Assembly (NCBI RefSeq): GCF_000336935.1
Contig: NZ_AOME01000014.1
Coordinates: forward strand, 28,923-92,922
Length of the DNA stretch: 64,000 nt
Direction: 5' to 3'
DNA from: Halococcus salifodinae DSM 8989
GTDB lineage: Archaea > Halobacteriota > Halobacteria > Halobacteriales > Halococcaceae
Shown one piece after another: positions 1 to 8,428 of this stretch. The position numbers and the translations under genes are program-made. Numbering within the stretch: position 1 is the stretch's first letter; each line of letters starts with the position of its first letter. The notes beneath the pieces are model-generated. The model was not told the origin of the DNA and did not search any database. It saw only the letters and a program-made list of their open reading frames with translations.

Positions 1-370
1 CCCGCCGGCCGGTCAGCCGATCGACCAGTTCGGACTCGCTCACCGAGAGCAGACAGACGGCATCGAGAGTCGTGATGTCCGCGAGGTACTCGACCTGATC
101 TTCGTTCCGGGGGTAGCCGTCGAGCACGTAGCCCTCGGCGTTACCGAGTGCCTCGGCGACGATCTCGTTCACCACGGGGTCGGGGACGAGCTTGCCCGCC
201 TCCATGAACGAGCGCGGGGTGCCGTGCTCGGTCTCCATGTCCTTGTTCGCCCGGAGCGCGTCGCCGGTCGTGACGTGGGGAATGTCGTACTCGTCGGCAA
301 CGTTCGCGCTCTGGGTGCCTTTCCCTGCACCGGGTGGCCCGAGCAGCAGGACGTTCGGTTGCTGGCTCAT
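1..370 (-). CDS. adk: Adenylate kinase, N-terminal part (cut by window edge)
   Basis: Phosphorylates AMP with ATP in the cytoplasm to balance adenine nucleotides. Only the first 123 residues are in the window; the rest lies beyond base 1. The start is the ATG at 370-368. Residues 11-19 form the P-loop GPPGAGKGT, followed by the TTGD and DGYPR motifs of the NMP-binding region, so this is the long bacterial-type Adk used by haloarchaea and not the short archaeal AdkA. An A/T-rich element (cttttact region) lies about 25 bases upstream, consistent with a leaderless transcript. Upstream on the same strand is a small membrane-protein gene. Confidence 0.95.
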   Translation of the reverse strand, partial: MSQQPNVLLLGPPGAGKGTQSANVADEYDIPHVTTGDALRANKDMETEHGTPRSFMEAGKLVPDPVVNEIVAEALGNAEGYVLDGYPRNEDQVEYLADITTLDAVCLLSVSESELVDRLTGRR

Positions 371-474
371 GGGCGGGCTTCGCAGGCGAGAGTAAAAGGT
401 TTGCAGATACGCGCCGGGACGCCCTGCCGAACCGGTGACGTTCGTTCCCGTGTTCGCTTACCCGGGTTGGGGTG

Positions 475-753
475 TTACCGGCGCGCCTCGTTGTCGGCCT
501 CCGCTAGATCGCTCGCCTGCTCCTGAACGGCGGTTATCTCGCGGTCGGCCGCTGCCTTGTCGACGTCGTAGACGTGACGCCACGATTCGAGCGGCGGTCC
601 TTCGGACGTCTCGGGATTCACCTCCTTCGTCTCGGCGTCGTTGGCTCCCGCGAACCAGCGGTAGACGAGAACGATCACAAAACCCACCACCAGGGTCGCG
701 ATGGCCGCGTTCGCCAGCGCGCCGATCGGTGCGAGGAGCGTGAGCAAGGCCAT
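475..753 (-). CDS. Small membrane protein, 92 aa, unknown function
   Basis: I do not recognise a named family. The N-terminal third (about residues 3-34) is one long hydrophobic stretch that could form one membrane helix or a tight hairpin. It is followed by YRWF and a soluble acidic tail containing SWRHVYDVDK. ATG start at 753. It lies upstream of adk on the same strand, about 100 bases away. The divergent gap to the DUF460 gene holds A/T-rich TATA-like sequence (around 757-783) placed correctly for a leaderless start. Codon use and acidity match the neighbours, so I think it is a real gene. Confidence 0.75.
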   Translation of the reverse strand: MALLTLLAPIGALANAAIATLVVGFVIVLVYRWFAGANDAETKEVNPETSEGPPLESWRHVYDVDKAAADREITAVQEQASDLAEADNEARR

Positions 754-846
754 GAGAGTGTTTTATTTATCCAATAACTAAAACGTTCGTCCGGTCATCA
801 CGTCGCTCGTCGTTCGCTCGCCGCCACCCGGCCCCGCCGTGGATTT

Positions 847-2850
847 ATGCCGGCAGATCCCCTACGCGAGCGCGTGAGCAGTCGCATCAGCGCGCTCGAT
901 GCGGTGGTGTTCGGGGTCGACGTCCAGAGCGGGGATATCCGGGGCGACGCACCCTCCTACGCCGTGGTCGCGTTCGACGGTGAAAACATCGACCGCGACG
1001 TGGTCTCGCACCGAAAGCTCCGCCGGCTGATCGACCGCGAGGAGCCCGCGATCGTCGCCACCGACAACGTCTACGAGCTCGCCGCCGACAAGGACGCCCT
1101 CGTCCGGCTGCTGGGAAGTCTGCCCGACGAGACGCGGCTGGTCCAAGTCACCGGCGACGAGCAGCCCGAACCCCTCTCGCGGGTGGCGAGCCGGCACGGG
1201 GTTCCGTACGGAAAGAAGCCGATGAAGGAGGCAGAGGCCGCCGCGCGGCTCGCAGCCGCAAACGTCGGCTACGAGGTGTCGGCGTTCACCGACACCACCG
1301 AGGTGAAAGTCTCACGTGGACGTTCGACCGGCAGCGGCGGGTGGTCGGAGGACCGCTACACGCGGCGGATCCACGGGTCGGTCAAGCGCCGGGCGCGCGA
1401 GGTCGACACCGAGCTGCGGAAGGCGGGCCTCGACTACGAGATGGACGAGACAGAGAAGTACGGCGGGTACGCCAACGCGGTCTTTACTGTGGAAGCGCGC
1501 CCGTCGGACATCCCGGTCTCGGCCAGGCGCGCGGGCGACACCAGAACCGAGATCGAGCGGGTTCGGCGCGACGGCATCGAGTTCCGACCGCTCGCGAAGC
1601 GTCGGGATCACGTGCTCGTGGGGGTCGATCCCGGCACCACGACCGCGGTGGCGATCGTCGGGCTCGACGGCACAGTTTTAGACGTTCTCAGCACCAGAAC
1701 CGCCGACACCGCCGCGGTGATCGAGTGGATCATCGAGCGCGGCCGACCAGTGGTGGTGGCGGCCGATGTCGAACCGATGCCGTCGACAGTGGAGAAAATC
1801 CGCCGGAGCTTCTCGGCGGCGGGCTGGGTGCCCGAGCGCGATCTCGCCGTCGACGAGAAGCAACACCGAACCCGCGAGGAGGGGTACGAGAACGACCACG
1901 AACGCGACACGCTCGCCGCCGCCCTCCACGCGTTCGACGGGTACGAGGACACGTTCGAGCGTGTTGGCCGGAAGGTGCCCCCGCGGATCGAGACCGGCGA
2001 GGTGATCGCGCGCGTGGTCGCGGGCGAAGAGTCCGTCGAGACCGTCCTCGCGGACCTCTCGGACGACGACGAGACCGACGACGACGATGACGAGCACGAA
2101 CCCCGCGAACTCACGCCCGAGGAGCAGCGGATCAAGGAGCTCGAAACCCGGATCGAGCGCCTCGATTCTCACGTCGACGACCTCGAAGCGACGATCGAGG
2201 CAAAGGACGAAGAGATCGCGGAGTACGAGCGCGAACTCACCGACGCCAGACGGGAGGAGCGCCGCGAGGCGCGGGAGCGCCGGGAAGTCAACCGACTCGA
2301 ACGCGAGAACGAGCGCCTCGAACGCGAGCGCGACGAGCAGCGTGAGGAAAGCGAGGAGCTCACCGAGAAGTTCGACCGGCTGAAGGAGCTCTGGCGGCTG
2401 GATCACTCGGACTTCGCGGACGTGGCCGAGGCGAAACAGGGACTCGTCCCGGTCAAGCCGGTCGCGAAGTTCACCAAGAGCGCGCTTCAGGACGCCGACG
2501 AACGCTACGGCCTCGCCGTGGGTGACGTGGTGTACCTCCGCGACGCGTCGGGTGCCGGGCGCTCGACGGCCGAAACGCTGGTGGAGCGCGAGCCCCGCGT
2601 CGTGCTCAAAGAGGGTGGACTCTCGGAGGTTGCCCGGGAGCTGCTGTTCGAACACGAGATCCCGGTCGCGCCTGCCGACGAGGTGACGATCGAGGAGATC
2701 GATGATCTCGCGGTCGCGCGCGAGGGGGCGGTCGAAGCCGCCATCGAGGGGTGGAAGGAGCGTGCGGACGCGTGGCGCAAGGATCAGAACGAGTCGATGG
2801 TCGATCAGGTCATCAGTGAGCACCGAGCTGACCGTGGCGAGAGTGACTGA
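847..2850 (+). CDS. DUF460 protein with RNase H/RuvC-like fold and coiled coil
   Basis: 667-residue archaeal DUF460 family protein. The family is predicted to contain an RNase H-like nuclease domain but has no established role that I know of. The motif GVDPGTTTAVAIVG at about residues 259-272 resembles the first catalytic strand of RuvC/RNase H folds, and DNDHERD-like acidic positions follow at about 355. Residues 425-517 are a long charged coiled coil (ELETRIERL, EENERLERE type heptads). The C-terminal region (about 530-667) is a conserved globular domain. An acidic linker (DDDETDDDDDEH) precedes the coiled coil. ATG start, divergent from the small membrane gene. Partner and substrate cannot be inferred from the neighbours. 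Confidence 0.9.
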   Translation: MPADPLRERVSSRISALDAVVFGVDVQSGDIRGDAPSYAVVAFDGENIDRDVVSHRKLRRLIDREEPAIVATDNVYELAADKDALVRLLGSLPDETRLVQVTGDEQPEPLSRVASRHGVPYGKKPMKEAEAAARLAAANVGYEVSAFTDTTEVKVSRGRSTGSGGWSEDRYTRRIHGSVKRRAREVDTELRKAGLDYEMDETEKYGGYANAVFTVEARPSDIPVSARRAGDTRTEIERVRRDGIEFRPLAKRRDHVLVGVDPGTTTAVAIVGLDGTVLDVLSTRTADTAAVIEWIIERGRPVVVAADVEPMPSTVEKIRRSFSAAGWVPERDLAVDEKQHRTREEGYENDHERDTLAAALHAFDGYEDTFERVGRKVPPRIETGEVIARVVAGEESVETVLADLSDDDETDDDDDEHEPRELTPEEQRIKELETRIERLDSHVDDLEATIEAKDEEIAEYERELTDARREERREARERREVNRLERENERLERERDEQREESEELTEKFDRLKELWRLDHSDFADVAEAKQGLVPVKPVAKFTKSALQDADERYGLAVGDVVYLRDASGAGRSTAETLVEREPRVVLKEGGLSEVARELLFEHEIPVAPADEVTIEEIDDLAVAREGAVEAAIEGWKERADAWRKDQNESMVDQVISEHRADRGESD

Positions 2851-2866
2851 TGGGGGCGCGTTCGCG

Positions 2867-3055
2867 TCAGAACATCCCGTCCATCCCGAACGCGGCGAGC
2901 ATCCCCGAGAGCAGGCCGCGCGCCACGAGGAGGAGTCCGACGAGCACGAGCGCGATCCCGGCCGCAACGATCGGTGCGGCGTAGGCGACGATCCCGAGAC
3001 CGGCGAGACAGCAGAGCACGCCGACGATACCGGCGAGACCGAGTCGGTTTAGCAT
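2867..3055 (-). CDS. Two-helix small membrane protein, 62 aa
   Basis: Almost entirely hydrophobic. Two membrane helices are visible (about residues 6-27 and 30-52), with a GLGIVAYAAPIV segment between them and a short GMDGMF tail. Its size and glycine-rich composition resemble small haloarchaeal membrane proteins of unknown function. ATG start at 3055. It converges with the DUF460 gene (16 bases between stops) and is divergent from eIF1A. No function can be assigned. Confidence 0.75.
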   Translation of the reverse strand: MLNRLGLAGIVGVLCCLAGLGIVAYAAPIVAAGIALVLVGLLLVARGLLSGMLAAFGMDGMF

Positions 3056-3205
3056 AGCTGAGGTCAGGCCTTCGCCGGTTTAAGAACGGTGAAGTCCTCT
3101 CCTGCCAGGCAGATCCAGCATCGAATACCGGCCCCGCTCAACACGGTTCGGAACCCAAATCGGGGGCTTGAAAGAGTTAAACCGCTCGCTGTCGAAGACC
3201 GCCCC

Positions 3206-3493
3206 ATGAGCGGCAACCAGGGACAGGGGAACCTCCGGATGCCGGACGACGACGAGGTGTTCGCCGTCGTAACCGAAATGCTGGGTGCGAACCGGGTGAA
3301 CGTCCGCTGTATGGACGGAACCGAACGGACGGCTCGGATCCCAGGCCGGATGCAAAAGCGGGTCTGGATCCGCGAGGACGACGTCGTGCTCGTCTCGCCG
3401 TGGGACTGGCAGGACGAGAAAGGCGACATCGAGTGGCGCTACGACAAACAGGACGCCGACCAGCTCCGCGAGGAGGGGCACATCCAGGGATGA
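3206..3493 (+). CDS. eif1A: Translation initiation factor eIF-1A
   Basis: S1/OB-fold factor that binds the small ribosomal subunit A site and promotes initiator tRNA loading and scanning. The 95-residue product has the typical archaeal sequence: [19 protein letters not shown], then [18 protein letters not shown], then [10 protein letters not shown] near the C-terminus. The frame is open upstream to 3089, but the family starts at MSGNQGQGN, so the ATG at 3206 is chosen. A TATA-like gttaaac lies about 30 bases upstream. A T6 run follows 12 bases after the stop. It is followed by rio1, a common archaeal neighbour. Confidence 0.96.
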   Translation: MSGNQGQGNLRMPDDDEVFAVVTEMLGANRVNVRCMDGTERTARIPGRMQKRVWIREDDVVLVSPWDWQDEKGDIEWRYDKQDADQLREEGHIQG

Positions 3494-3505
3494 TGCAGTG
3501 TCACC

Positions 3506-3511
3506 TTTTTT
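3506..3511 (+). terminator. T-run terminator after eIF1A
   Basis: Six consecutive T on the coding strand, 12 bases after the eIF1A stop codon. Archaeal RNA polymerase terminates at such runs without needing a hairpin. The structured repeat follows immediately. Confidence 0.55.
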
Positions 3512-3711
3512 AGCGGGGCCCTCGGACGCTCGCCGCCACCGCACCGCGACCACACTGTCGAAGCCCCCTCTCTCTTCGGTCGCTCGCCCTTCATCCACCG
3601 GGAGAGCAACGCTCTCCCGAGCCCCGACTCACTCTGTTCGTCGGGACGCCGAGGGCCGCTACCGCACCGCAGCCGCTGACCGCTCTGCCGCACCGCCATC
3701 GACGGCAGGTG
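3512..3711 (-). repeat. Paired-hairpin repeat, copy between eIF1A and rio1
   Basis: Copy of the structured repeat described in the findings, reading on the minus strand. An 11-nt-loop hairpin lies at 3623-3645 (stem CCCGAC/GTCGGG, loop 3629-3639). A three-base-loop hairpin follows at 3599-3619 (stem CGGGAGAGC-type, 9 perfect pairs, loop AAC on plus). Next to it, at 3589-3598, is the GTGGATGA flank. The flanking arms are rich in GCGGTGCGGT-like sequence, as in the copies at 20.8 kb and 58 kb. No coding potential is credible here. The element separates two genes that are usually close in archaea. Confidence 0.75.
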
Positions 3712-3715
3712 ATGC

Positions 3716-4573
3716 GTGAGCGACGACGACTTCGTGGATACCGAGGCCACCGAGGAGCCGGGCGACGAGTGGGAAGATCTCGACGTTTCGGATACCGAAG
3801 CGGATCGCGTCGCCCGCCAGCAGGACCGGGAGTTCGCGCGGTTTCGCGAACGCATCAAGGACGCCGACCAGTTCAAGGTCGAGGGTGGCGTCTTCGACGA
3901 GGCGACCCTCGGCGCGCTCTACAAACTGGTCCAGGACGGCCACATCGACGCGTTCGGCGGGCCGATCTCGACGGGGAAGGAGGCTCACGTCTTCCTCGCG
4001 GACGCGGACAAGGCCGACGTAGCAGTCAAAATCTATCGGATCAACGCAAGCGACTTCCGGCAGATGCGCCGGTATCTGGAAGGTGATCCACGCTTTCGGA
4101 ACATCGGCTCGAAAAAGAAGAAGGTGGTGCTCGCGTGGACGAAAAAGGAGTTCGCGAACCTCCGGCGAGCGGCCGCGGCGGGCGTCAAGGTGCCCGAACC
4201 GATCGCGGTCCAGCGCAACGTGCTCGTGATGGAGTTCGTGGGCCACGACGGCGAGCGCGCGAAACGCCTCGGTGAGGTCCACATCGAGAACCCCCAGACG
4301 ACGTACGAGGTCGTTCGGGAGTACACCCGCCGGCTGTACGACGCCGGGCTGGTCCACGGCGACCTCTCGGAGTACAACATCGTGGTCCACGACTCGCAGT
4401 TGTGGATCATCGACCTCGGCCAGGCGGTCACGATCCACCATCCGAATAGCCGCGAGTTCCTCGAACGCGACTGCCGGAACGTGGCGAACTTCTTCGCACG
4501 CCAGGGCGTCGACGTGACCGGTGACGAACTCCTGGCACACGTGACGAGCGAAGCCGAACCGCGCGAAGACTAA
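3716..4573 (+). CDS. rio1: RIO1-type serine/threonine protein kinase/ATPase
   Basis: Atypical kinase acting in late maturation of the small ribosomal subunit. 285 residues. The GTG at 3716 is chosen because the frame has no usable earlier start and GGCAGGTGAT, a purine-rich stretch, lies just before it. The nucleotide-binding loop STGKEAHVF is at about residues 85-93, the RIO catalytic loop HGDLSEYN starts at about 214, and the metal-binding IIDLGQA lies at about 232. The N-terminus is acidic. It is the middle member of the archaeal eIF1A / Rio1 / Dim2-KH ribosome-biogenesis group, here interrupted by a repeat upstream and by two other genes downstream. Confidence 0.95.
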   Translation: MSDDDFVDTEATEEPGDEWEDLDVSDTEADRVARQQDREFARFRERIKDADQFKVEGGVFDEATLGALYKLVQDGHIDAFGGPISTGKEAHVFLADADKADVAVKIYRINASDFRQMRRYLEGDPRFRNIGSKKKKVVLAWTKKEFANLRRAAAAGVKVPEPIAVQRNVLVMEFVGHDGERAKRLGEVHIENPQTTYEVVREYTRRLYDAGLVHGDLSEYNIVVHDSQLWIIDLGQAVTIHHPNSREFLERDCRNVANFFARQGVDVTGDELLAHVTSEAEPRED

Positions 4574-4598
4574 TCACTCTGGGGGTCGTTCACACGGT

Positions 4599-5105
4599 AT
4601 GAGCGACGTATCGGTTCGAGCCGCCACAGTCGCGGACGTGGACGAGATTCAGGAGGTCGCACCCCGGGCGTGGCACGCGACGTACGGGGAGTTTCTGCCT
4701 GCGGAAGCCATCGACGCGATCCTGGACGACTGGTACGCGGCCGAGGAGATCGAGGGCTCGATCACGAGCGAGCGGAGCGTCTACCTCGTGGCCGACGGCG
4801 AGTCGGTCGCGGGCTACGCGAGCGCCGCACCGATCGACGCCGAGGACGACGGGCAGGAAGCACAGCTGTACGCCATCTACGTCGACCCTGATCGCTGGAA
4901 CGACGGCATCGGTACGGCGTTGCTCGAAAACGTCGTCGGTCGGCTCGCGGAGCGTGGTATCGAGCGACTCCGTGTCGAGGTCCTCGCGGACAACGCGGTC
5001 GGCGTCTCGTTTTACGAATCACGCGGGTTCGAGCGGACCGCCGAGCGCGAGCGGACGGTTGGCGAGCAGACGCTTCCCGAGTGCGTCTACTATCGCGACG
5101 TCTGA
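4599..5105 (+). CDS. GNAT-family N-acetyltransferase
   Basis: 168-residue acetyltransferase that would move an acetyl group from acetyl-CoA to an amine; the substrate is unknown. The core GNAT motif A is visible as YAIYVDPDRWNDGIGTALLE (acetyl-CoA binding D-G-I-G-T), followed by motif B VLADNAVGVSFYESRGFE. ATG start 25 bases after the rio1 stop, so it is probably co-transcribed with rio1. A RimI-like protein acetylase role would suit the ribosomal context, but this is inference. Confidence 0.88.
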   Translation: MSDVSVRAATVADVDEIQEVAPRAWHATYGEFLPAEAIDAILDDWYAAEEIEGSITSERSVYLVADGESVAGYASAAPIDAEDDGQEAQLYAIYVDPDRWNDGIGTALLENVVGRLAERGIERLRVEVLADNAVGVSFYESRGFERTAERERTVGEQTLPECVYYRDV

Positions 5106-5308
5106 ACAGCGGTCATCGAGCCGGAACAGTGATACGTCGTGGCTCGGTACGGTCGACGATGAGTCACGGACTGTGGCGCTGGCGTACTCTCTTGCCAGCG
5201 GACAGTCCAGCCCGTTCGCCCGCGGCGGCCTAACCCCGCCGGCCGTGGTCTGGTGCTCCCTCCGCCTTCTGCCGCACCGCTACTGACCACCCAGAGCACC
5301 AGAACACG

Positions 5309-6595
5309 ATGGACGACACGAACGCGAACACGACGGATCGAACAGCGCGACGAACCGACGACACTGAAAGGGACGACACCGACGAAGGCGGTACCGACGA
5401 AAGCGACGCCGACGATCCCGAGAACAGTGTGACGCCGGATGCGGTCGCCGGCGAGGTCGACTACGGCAAACTCCTCGATCGGTTCGGCGCTGACGCGCTG
5501 ACCGACGGCCAAGTAGGACGGTTCCCACAACCGTCACACCCGCTGCTTCGACGGGGAGTCTACTACGCCGGCCGCGACGTCGACCGCCTTCTCGACGCGA
5601 TCGATGGCGACGAGCGGTGCTCGATCGTCACCGGCGTCGGCCCATCTGGACCGATGCATATCGGTCACGCGGTCACGTTCTACTTCGCGAAGTGGCTCCA
5701 GGCCGCGACCGACGCGACCGTCTACGTTCCGCTCTCGGACGATGAGAAGTATCTGAGTCGGGAGCAGAGCCTCGCGGAAACCCGGGCGTACGCCCGGGAG
5801 AACCTGCGTGACCTCGTGGCAGTGGGATTCGATCCCGAACGGACGCGGTTCGTGATCGACACCGCCGACGCGGACGTGATCTATCCGCTCGCGACCGCGC
5901 TCGCCGAACGAATTACACCTGCGGCCCGCGACGCGGTGTACGGCGAGCCCGCGAACGTCGGGATGGGGTTCTACCCGGCGGTGCAGGCGACCCATCTCCT
6001 GCTGCCGCAGTTCGTCGACGGCCCGCACGCTACCACCGTACCGATCGCGGTCGATCAAGATCCTCACGTCCGGCTCGCGCGCGATGTCGCCGCGAAGGAA
6101 CGTTTCCCGGTCGAGAAGCCTGGCGCGCTGCTCTCGAAGTTCCTCCCCGGACTGGAGGGGCCGGGAAAGATGAGTTCCTCGGACGATGCACCCACGATCC
6201 ACCTCACCGACGACCGCGAGACGGTCCACGAGAAGCTCGGACGGGCGTACTCCGGCGGACGAACGGACAGGGAAGCCCACCGCGAGCACGGCGGCGACCC
6301 CGGCGTGGACGTGGCGTTCCAGCTCCTCCGCGCCTTCTTCGAGCCCGACGACGGCGAACTCGATCGGCTCGCGCGCGAGTATCGGGCCGGCGAGCTGCTG
6401 AGCGGTGAGCTCAAGGCCCACGCCGCCGACCGGATCGCGGACTTCCTCGACGCCCATCAGGCCAGGCGACCGAGCGACGCCGAACTCGACGACGCGCTCG
6501 CGCCCTACCGGCTGACCGGTGCGGAGCGCGAGCGCGCGCTCGCCGCGGTCGGGCTCGGAAACGGCGTGGCGACGGTCGAATCCGGGAACGGCTGA
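5309..6595 (+). CDS. trpS: Tryptophanyl-tRNA synthetase
   Basis: Class I synthetase charging tRNA-Trp. 428 residues. The HIGH motif is exact (HIGH at residues 117-120) and the KMSSS loop is at 287-291. GFYPAVQATH and DQDPHVRLARD are archaeal TrpRS signatures. The first ~50 residues are an acidic, Thr/Asp-rich extension (MDDTNANTTDRTARR...) that precedes the conserved EVDYGKLLDRFGAD. A downstream start is possible, but ATG 5309 is the best supported because TPDAVAGEVDY lacks a Met. Haloarchaea often carry two TrpRS genes; I cannot tell whether this is the housekeeping one. Confidence 0.93.
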   Translation: MDDTNANTTDRTARRTDDTERDDTDEGGTDESDADDPENSVTPDAVAGEVDYGKLLDRFGADALTDGQVGRFPQPSHPLLRRGVYYAGRDVDRLLDAIDGDERCSIVTGVGPSGPMHIGHAVTFYFAKWLQAATDATVYVPLSDDEKYLSREQSLAETRAYARENLRDLVAVGFDPERTRFVIDTADADVIYPLATALAERITPAARDAVYGEPANVGMGFYPAVQATHLLLPQFVDGPHATTVPIAVDQDPHVRLARDVAAKERFPVEKPGALLSKFLPGLEGPGKMSSSDDAPTIHLTDDRETVHEKLGRAYSGGRTDREAHREHGGDPGVDVAFQLLRAFFEPDDGELDRLAREYRAGELLSGELKAHAADRIADFLDAHQARRPSDAELDDALAPYRLTGAERERALAAVGLGNGVATVESGNG

Positions 6596-6709
6596 AGCGC
6601 GAACGGCCCGAGAGACGATCAATGCAGGAAGGGACGACGGACGTTCTCCGGCGGGGAGCAGCGCGGGCGCGTGCGAAGCGTTCAAATCGCCGGGCTCCGT
6701 AGCGCACAC

Positions 6710-7258
6710 ATGCAACACGTGAAGATTCCGCAGGACCGCATCGGCGTGTTGATCGGCGAGGGCGGCGCGACGATGCGCGAGGTCGAAGAGCGCGCAGAGG
6801 TCCGTCTCGACATCGATTCCGAAACCGGCGCGGTCGCGGTCGAATCGGTCGGCGATCCCGTTCTCGGGCTGAAAGGCCCCGAGATCGTCGAGGCGATCGG
6901 GCGTGGGTTCGCGCCCGAGGACGCGCTGGTGCTGCTCGACGACGAGATGATGATGTTCGACCTCGTCGACGTCGACGCCGCGACCCGGAACAAGAACGAC
7001 CTCGAACGCAAGAAAGGACGCCTGATCGGCGAGAACGGGCGTACCCGCGAGCTGATGGTCGAGCTTACCGGCGCGGAGGTCGTGATCTACGGGACGACCG
7101 TCGGCGCGATCGGGACCCCCCAGCAGGTCGAGGCCGTCAGGAGCGCGGTCGAGATGCTGCTCGATGGCGCGCCACACGGGGCGGTGTACTCCTTCCTCGA
7201 ACGCAAGCACAACGAGCTCAAGCAGGCCGGCATGGAGTACCACCAGTTCACCGGATAG
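6710..7258 (+). CDS. KH-domain ribosome biogenesis protein (Dim2/Pno1/Krr1-like)
   Basis: 183-residue protein with two KH domains. The first GxxG loop is LIGEGGATMREVE and the second is LIGENGRTRELM. Archaeal Dim2/Pno1 binds the 3' end of 16S rRNA and works with Rio1 in small-subunit maturation. The frame opens upstream at 6671, but MQHVKIPQDRIGVLIG is the family start, so ATG 6710 is used. It follows trpS by 114 bases. The hydrophobic and acidic middle (DDEMMMFDLVDVDA) is typical of haloarchaeal homologues. Confidence 0.93.
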   Translation: MQHVKIPQDRIGVLIGEGGATMREVEERAEVRLDIDSETGAVAVESVGDPVLGLKGPEIVEAIGRGFAPEDALVLLDDEMMMFDLVDVDAATRNKNDLERKKGRLIGENGRTRELMVELTGAEVVIYGTTVGAIGTPQQVEAVRSAVEMLLDGAPHGAVYSFLERKHNELKQAGMEYHQFTG

Positions 7259-7321
7259 AGCCCACAAACGGAGGGAATACGAAGTCGTGGGTGAGAGACG
7301 GCTTGAGAATTTCGGGCGGTC

Positions 7322-7545
7322 GACGGCGGTGTGATATGGCCGCTGGTGCTGTTGCGGTTATTGCAGTTGGCGCGCGAGAGCGCCGAAGGCGCGACTCGTT
7401 CGAGGTCTGCGCGAGCGAAGCGAGTGCAGGCTCGTCAGAGCGAAGCTCTGACGGTGGATGAGTGAACGAGCGGAGCGAGTGAGCGAATCGGCTGGGGAGG
7501 CGTGTGGCCTGCGGTTCTCATTTGTGTCGGCATCGCAGCGGTCTC
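7322..7545 (+). repeat. Paired-hairpin repeat, complete copy between KH gene and tetR
   Basis: Best complete copy. Order on plus: GC-rich left arm (GGCGCGCGAGAGCGCC, itself able to fold) up to about 7400; 11-nt-loop hairpin at 7407-7429 (stem CTGCGC/GTGCAG with one G-T pair, loop GAGCGAAGCGA); three-base-loop hairpin at 7433-7453 (stem CGTCAGAGC/GCTCTGACG, loop GAA); GTGGATGA at 7454-7461 region; then a GAGCGGAGCGAGTGAGCGAA spacer; then the conserved right arm at 7488-7534. The right arm is identical over 47 bases to 55123-55169 on the other strand. The whole 7259-7694 gap otherwise shows no gene. Confidence 0.85.
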
Positions 7546-7694
7546 GATACGTGTATCAGCAATCTTGCAGCGGTCTCGCTGGCTGCGACAACGATCGAAA
7601 CGAGAGTAGCTGCGACAGCAATCGAGATCACGACCGCTCGGGAGCCATAGCAATCCTCTTACTCACGCGCCGATCAGTTTCGACAGGACGACTC

Positions 7695-8327
7695 ATGGCC
7701 GAATCGGATGCCCCCGACCGCCCCACACCCCCGCCCGAGACTTACGAGGCCATCATGCAGGCGACGTATCGTGCGTTCTGCAAACACGGGTACGCCGATC
7801 TGACGACCCGCGAGATCGCCGAGGAGTTCGCAAAGAGCCGATCACTCCTCCATTATCACTACGACACCAAACAGGAACTCATCGTCGCGCTACTGGAGTA
7901 CCTGCTCGAATCCCACCCGGCGAAGGCGGCGACCGACGAGATCGCAGATCCGGACGAACGCCTCGAACTGTTCATCGACCGCGGGCTGTTCGGTCCCGAG
8001 AACGCTCCCTTCGACTTCTGGGACTTCCACACCGCGCTGCTCGAACTCCGGTTGCATGCCCACCGCAACGACGCCTACCGTGAGCAGCTCGACCGCACCA
8101 TCGGCCTCATCACCGACCTCCTCGCCGCAACGATCCGGGAAGGCATCGAGACAGGTTGTTTCCGTGATGTCGACCCAGAAGAGACGGCACAGTTCCTCTA
8201 CGACGCCATCGACGCCGCCCGCATCCGGAAGATCACGCTCGGTCACGACGACGCGCCGCGCCGGACCAGACGGGCGATCGAGACGTTCGTCCTCCCGACG
8301 CTGCGGGCGGCCGACGACGATCGGTGA
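7695..8327 (+). CDS. TetR/AcrR-family transcriptional regulator
   Basis: 210-residue one-component repressor. The N-terminal helix-turn-helix is clear: ATYRAFCKHGYADLTTREIA, then EFAKSRSLLHYHYDTKQEL. The C-terminal ligand/dimer domain includes DFWDFHTALLELRLHAHRN and resembles TetR_C_13-type domains. The frame is open from 7458, but the upstream part is repeat DNA, so the ATG at 7695 (MAESDAPDRP) is preferred. It precedes a membrane protein and a drug-type ABC exporter on the same strand and is a plausible local regulator of the exporter; that link is inference. Confidence 0.92.
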   Translation: MAESDAPDRPTPPPETYEAIMQATYRAFCKHGYADLTTREIAEEFAKSRSLLHYHYDTKQELIVALLEYLLESHPAKAATDEIADPDERLELFIDRGLFGPENAPFDFWDFHTALLELRLHAHRNDAYREQLDRTIGLITDLLAATIREGIETGCFRDVDPEETAQFLYDAIDAARIRKITLGHDDAPRRTRRAIETFVLPTLRAADDDR

Positions 8328-8428
8328 GACGGACAGCGCGACCCGGCCGACGGCACCCCTGATATAGGGTTCGACAGAAGTGGTGGTGGATCGGTTGAAA
8401 CTTTTCTATCCAGGGAAAACGATCACGT

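Noticed and set aside
5106-5308. tRNA-like sequence in the acetyltransferase/trpS gap
   Set aside because: GTTCG is present but no acceptor stem or D-arm can be drawn. No tRNA was found elsewhere in the window.
5534-7267. 577-codon minus-strand frame across trpS and the KH gene
   Set aside because: Antisense shadow; HIGH, KMSSS and GxxG motifs are on plus.
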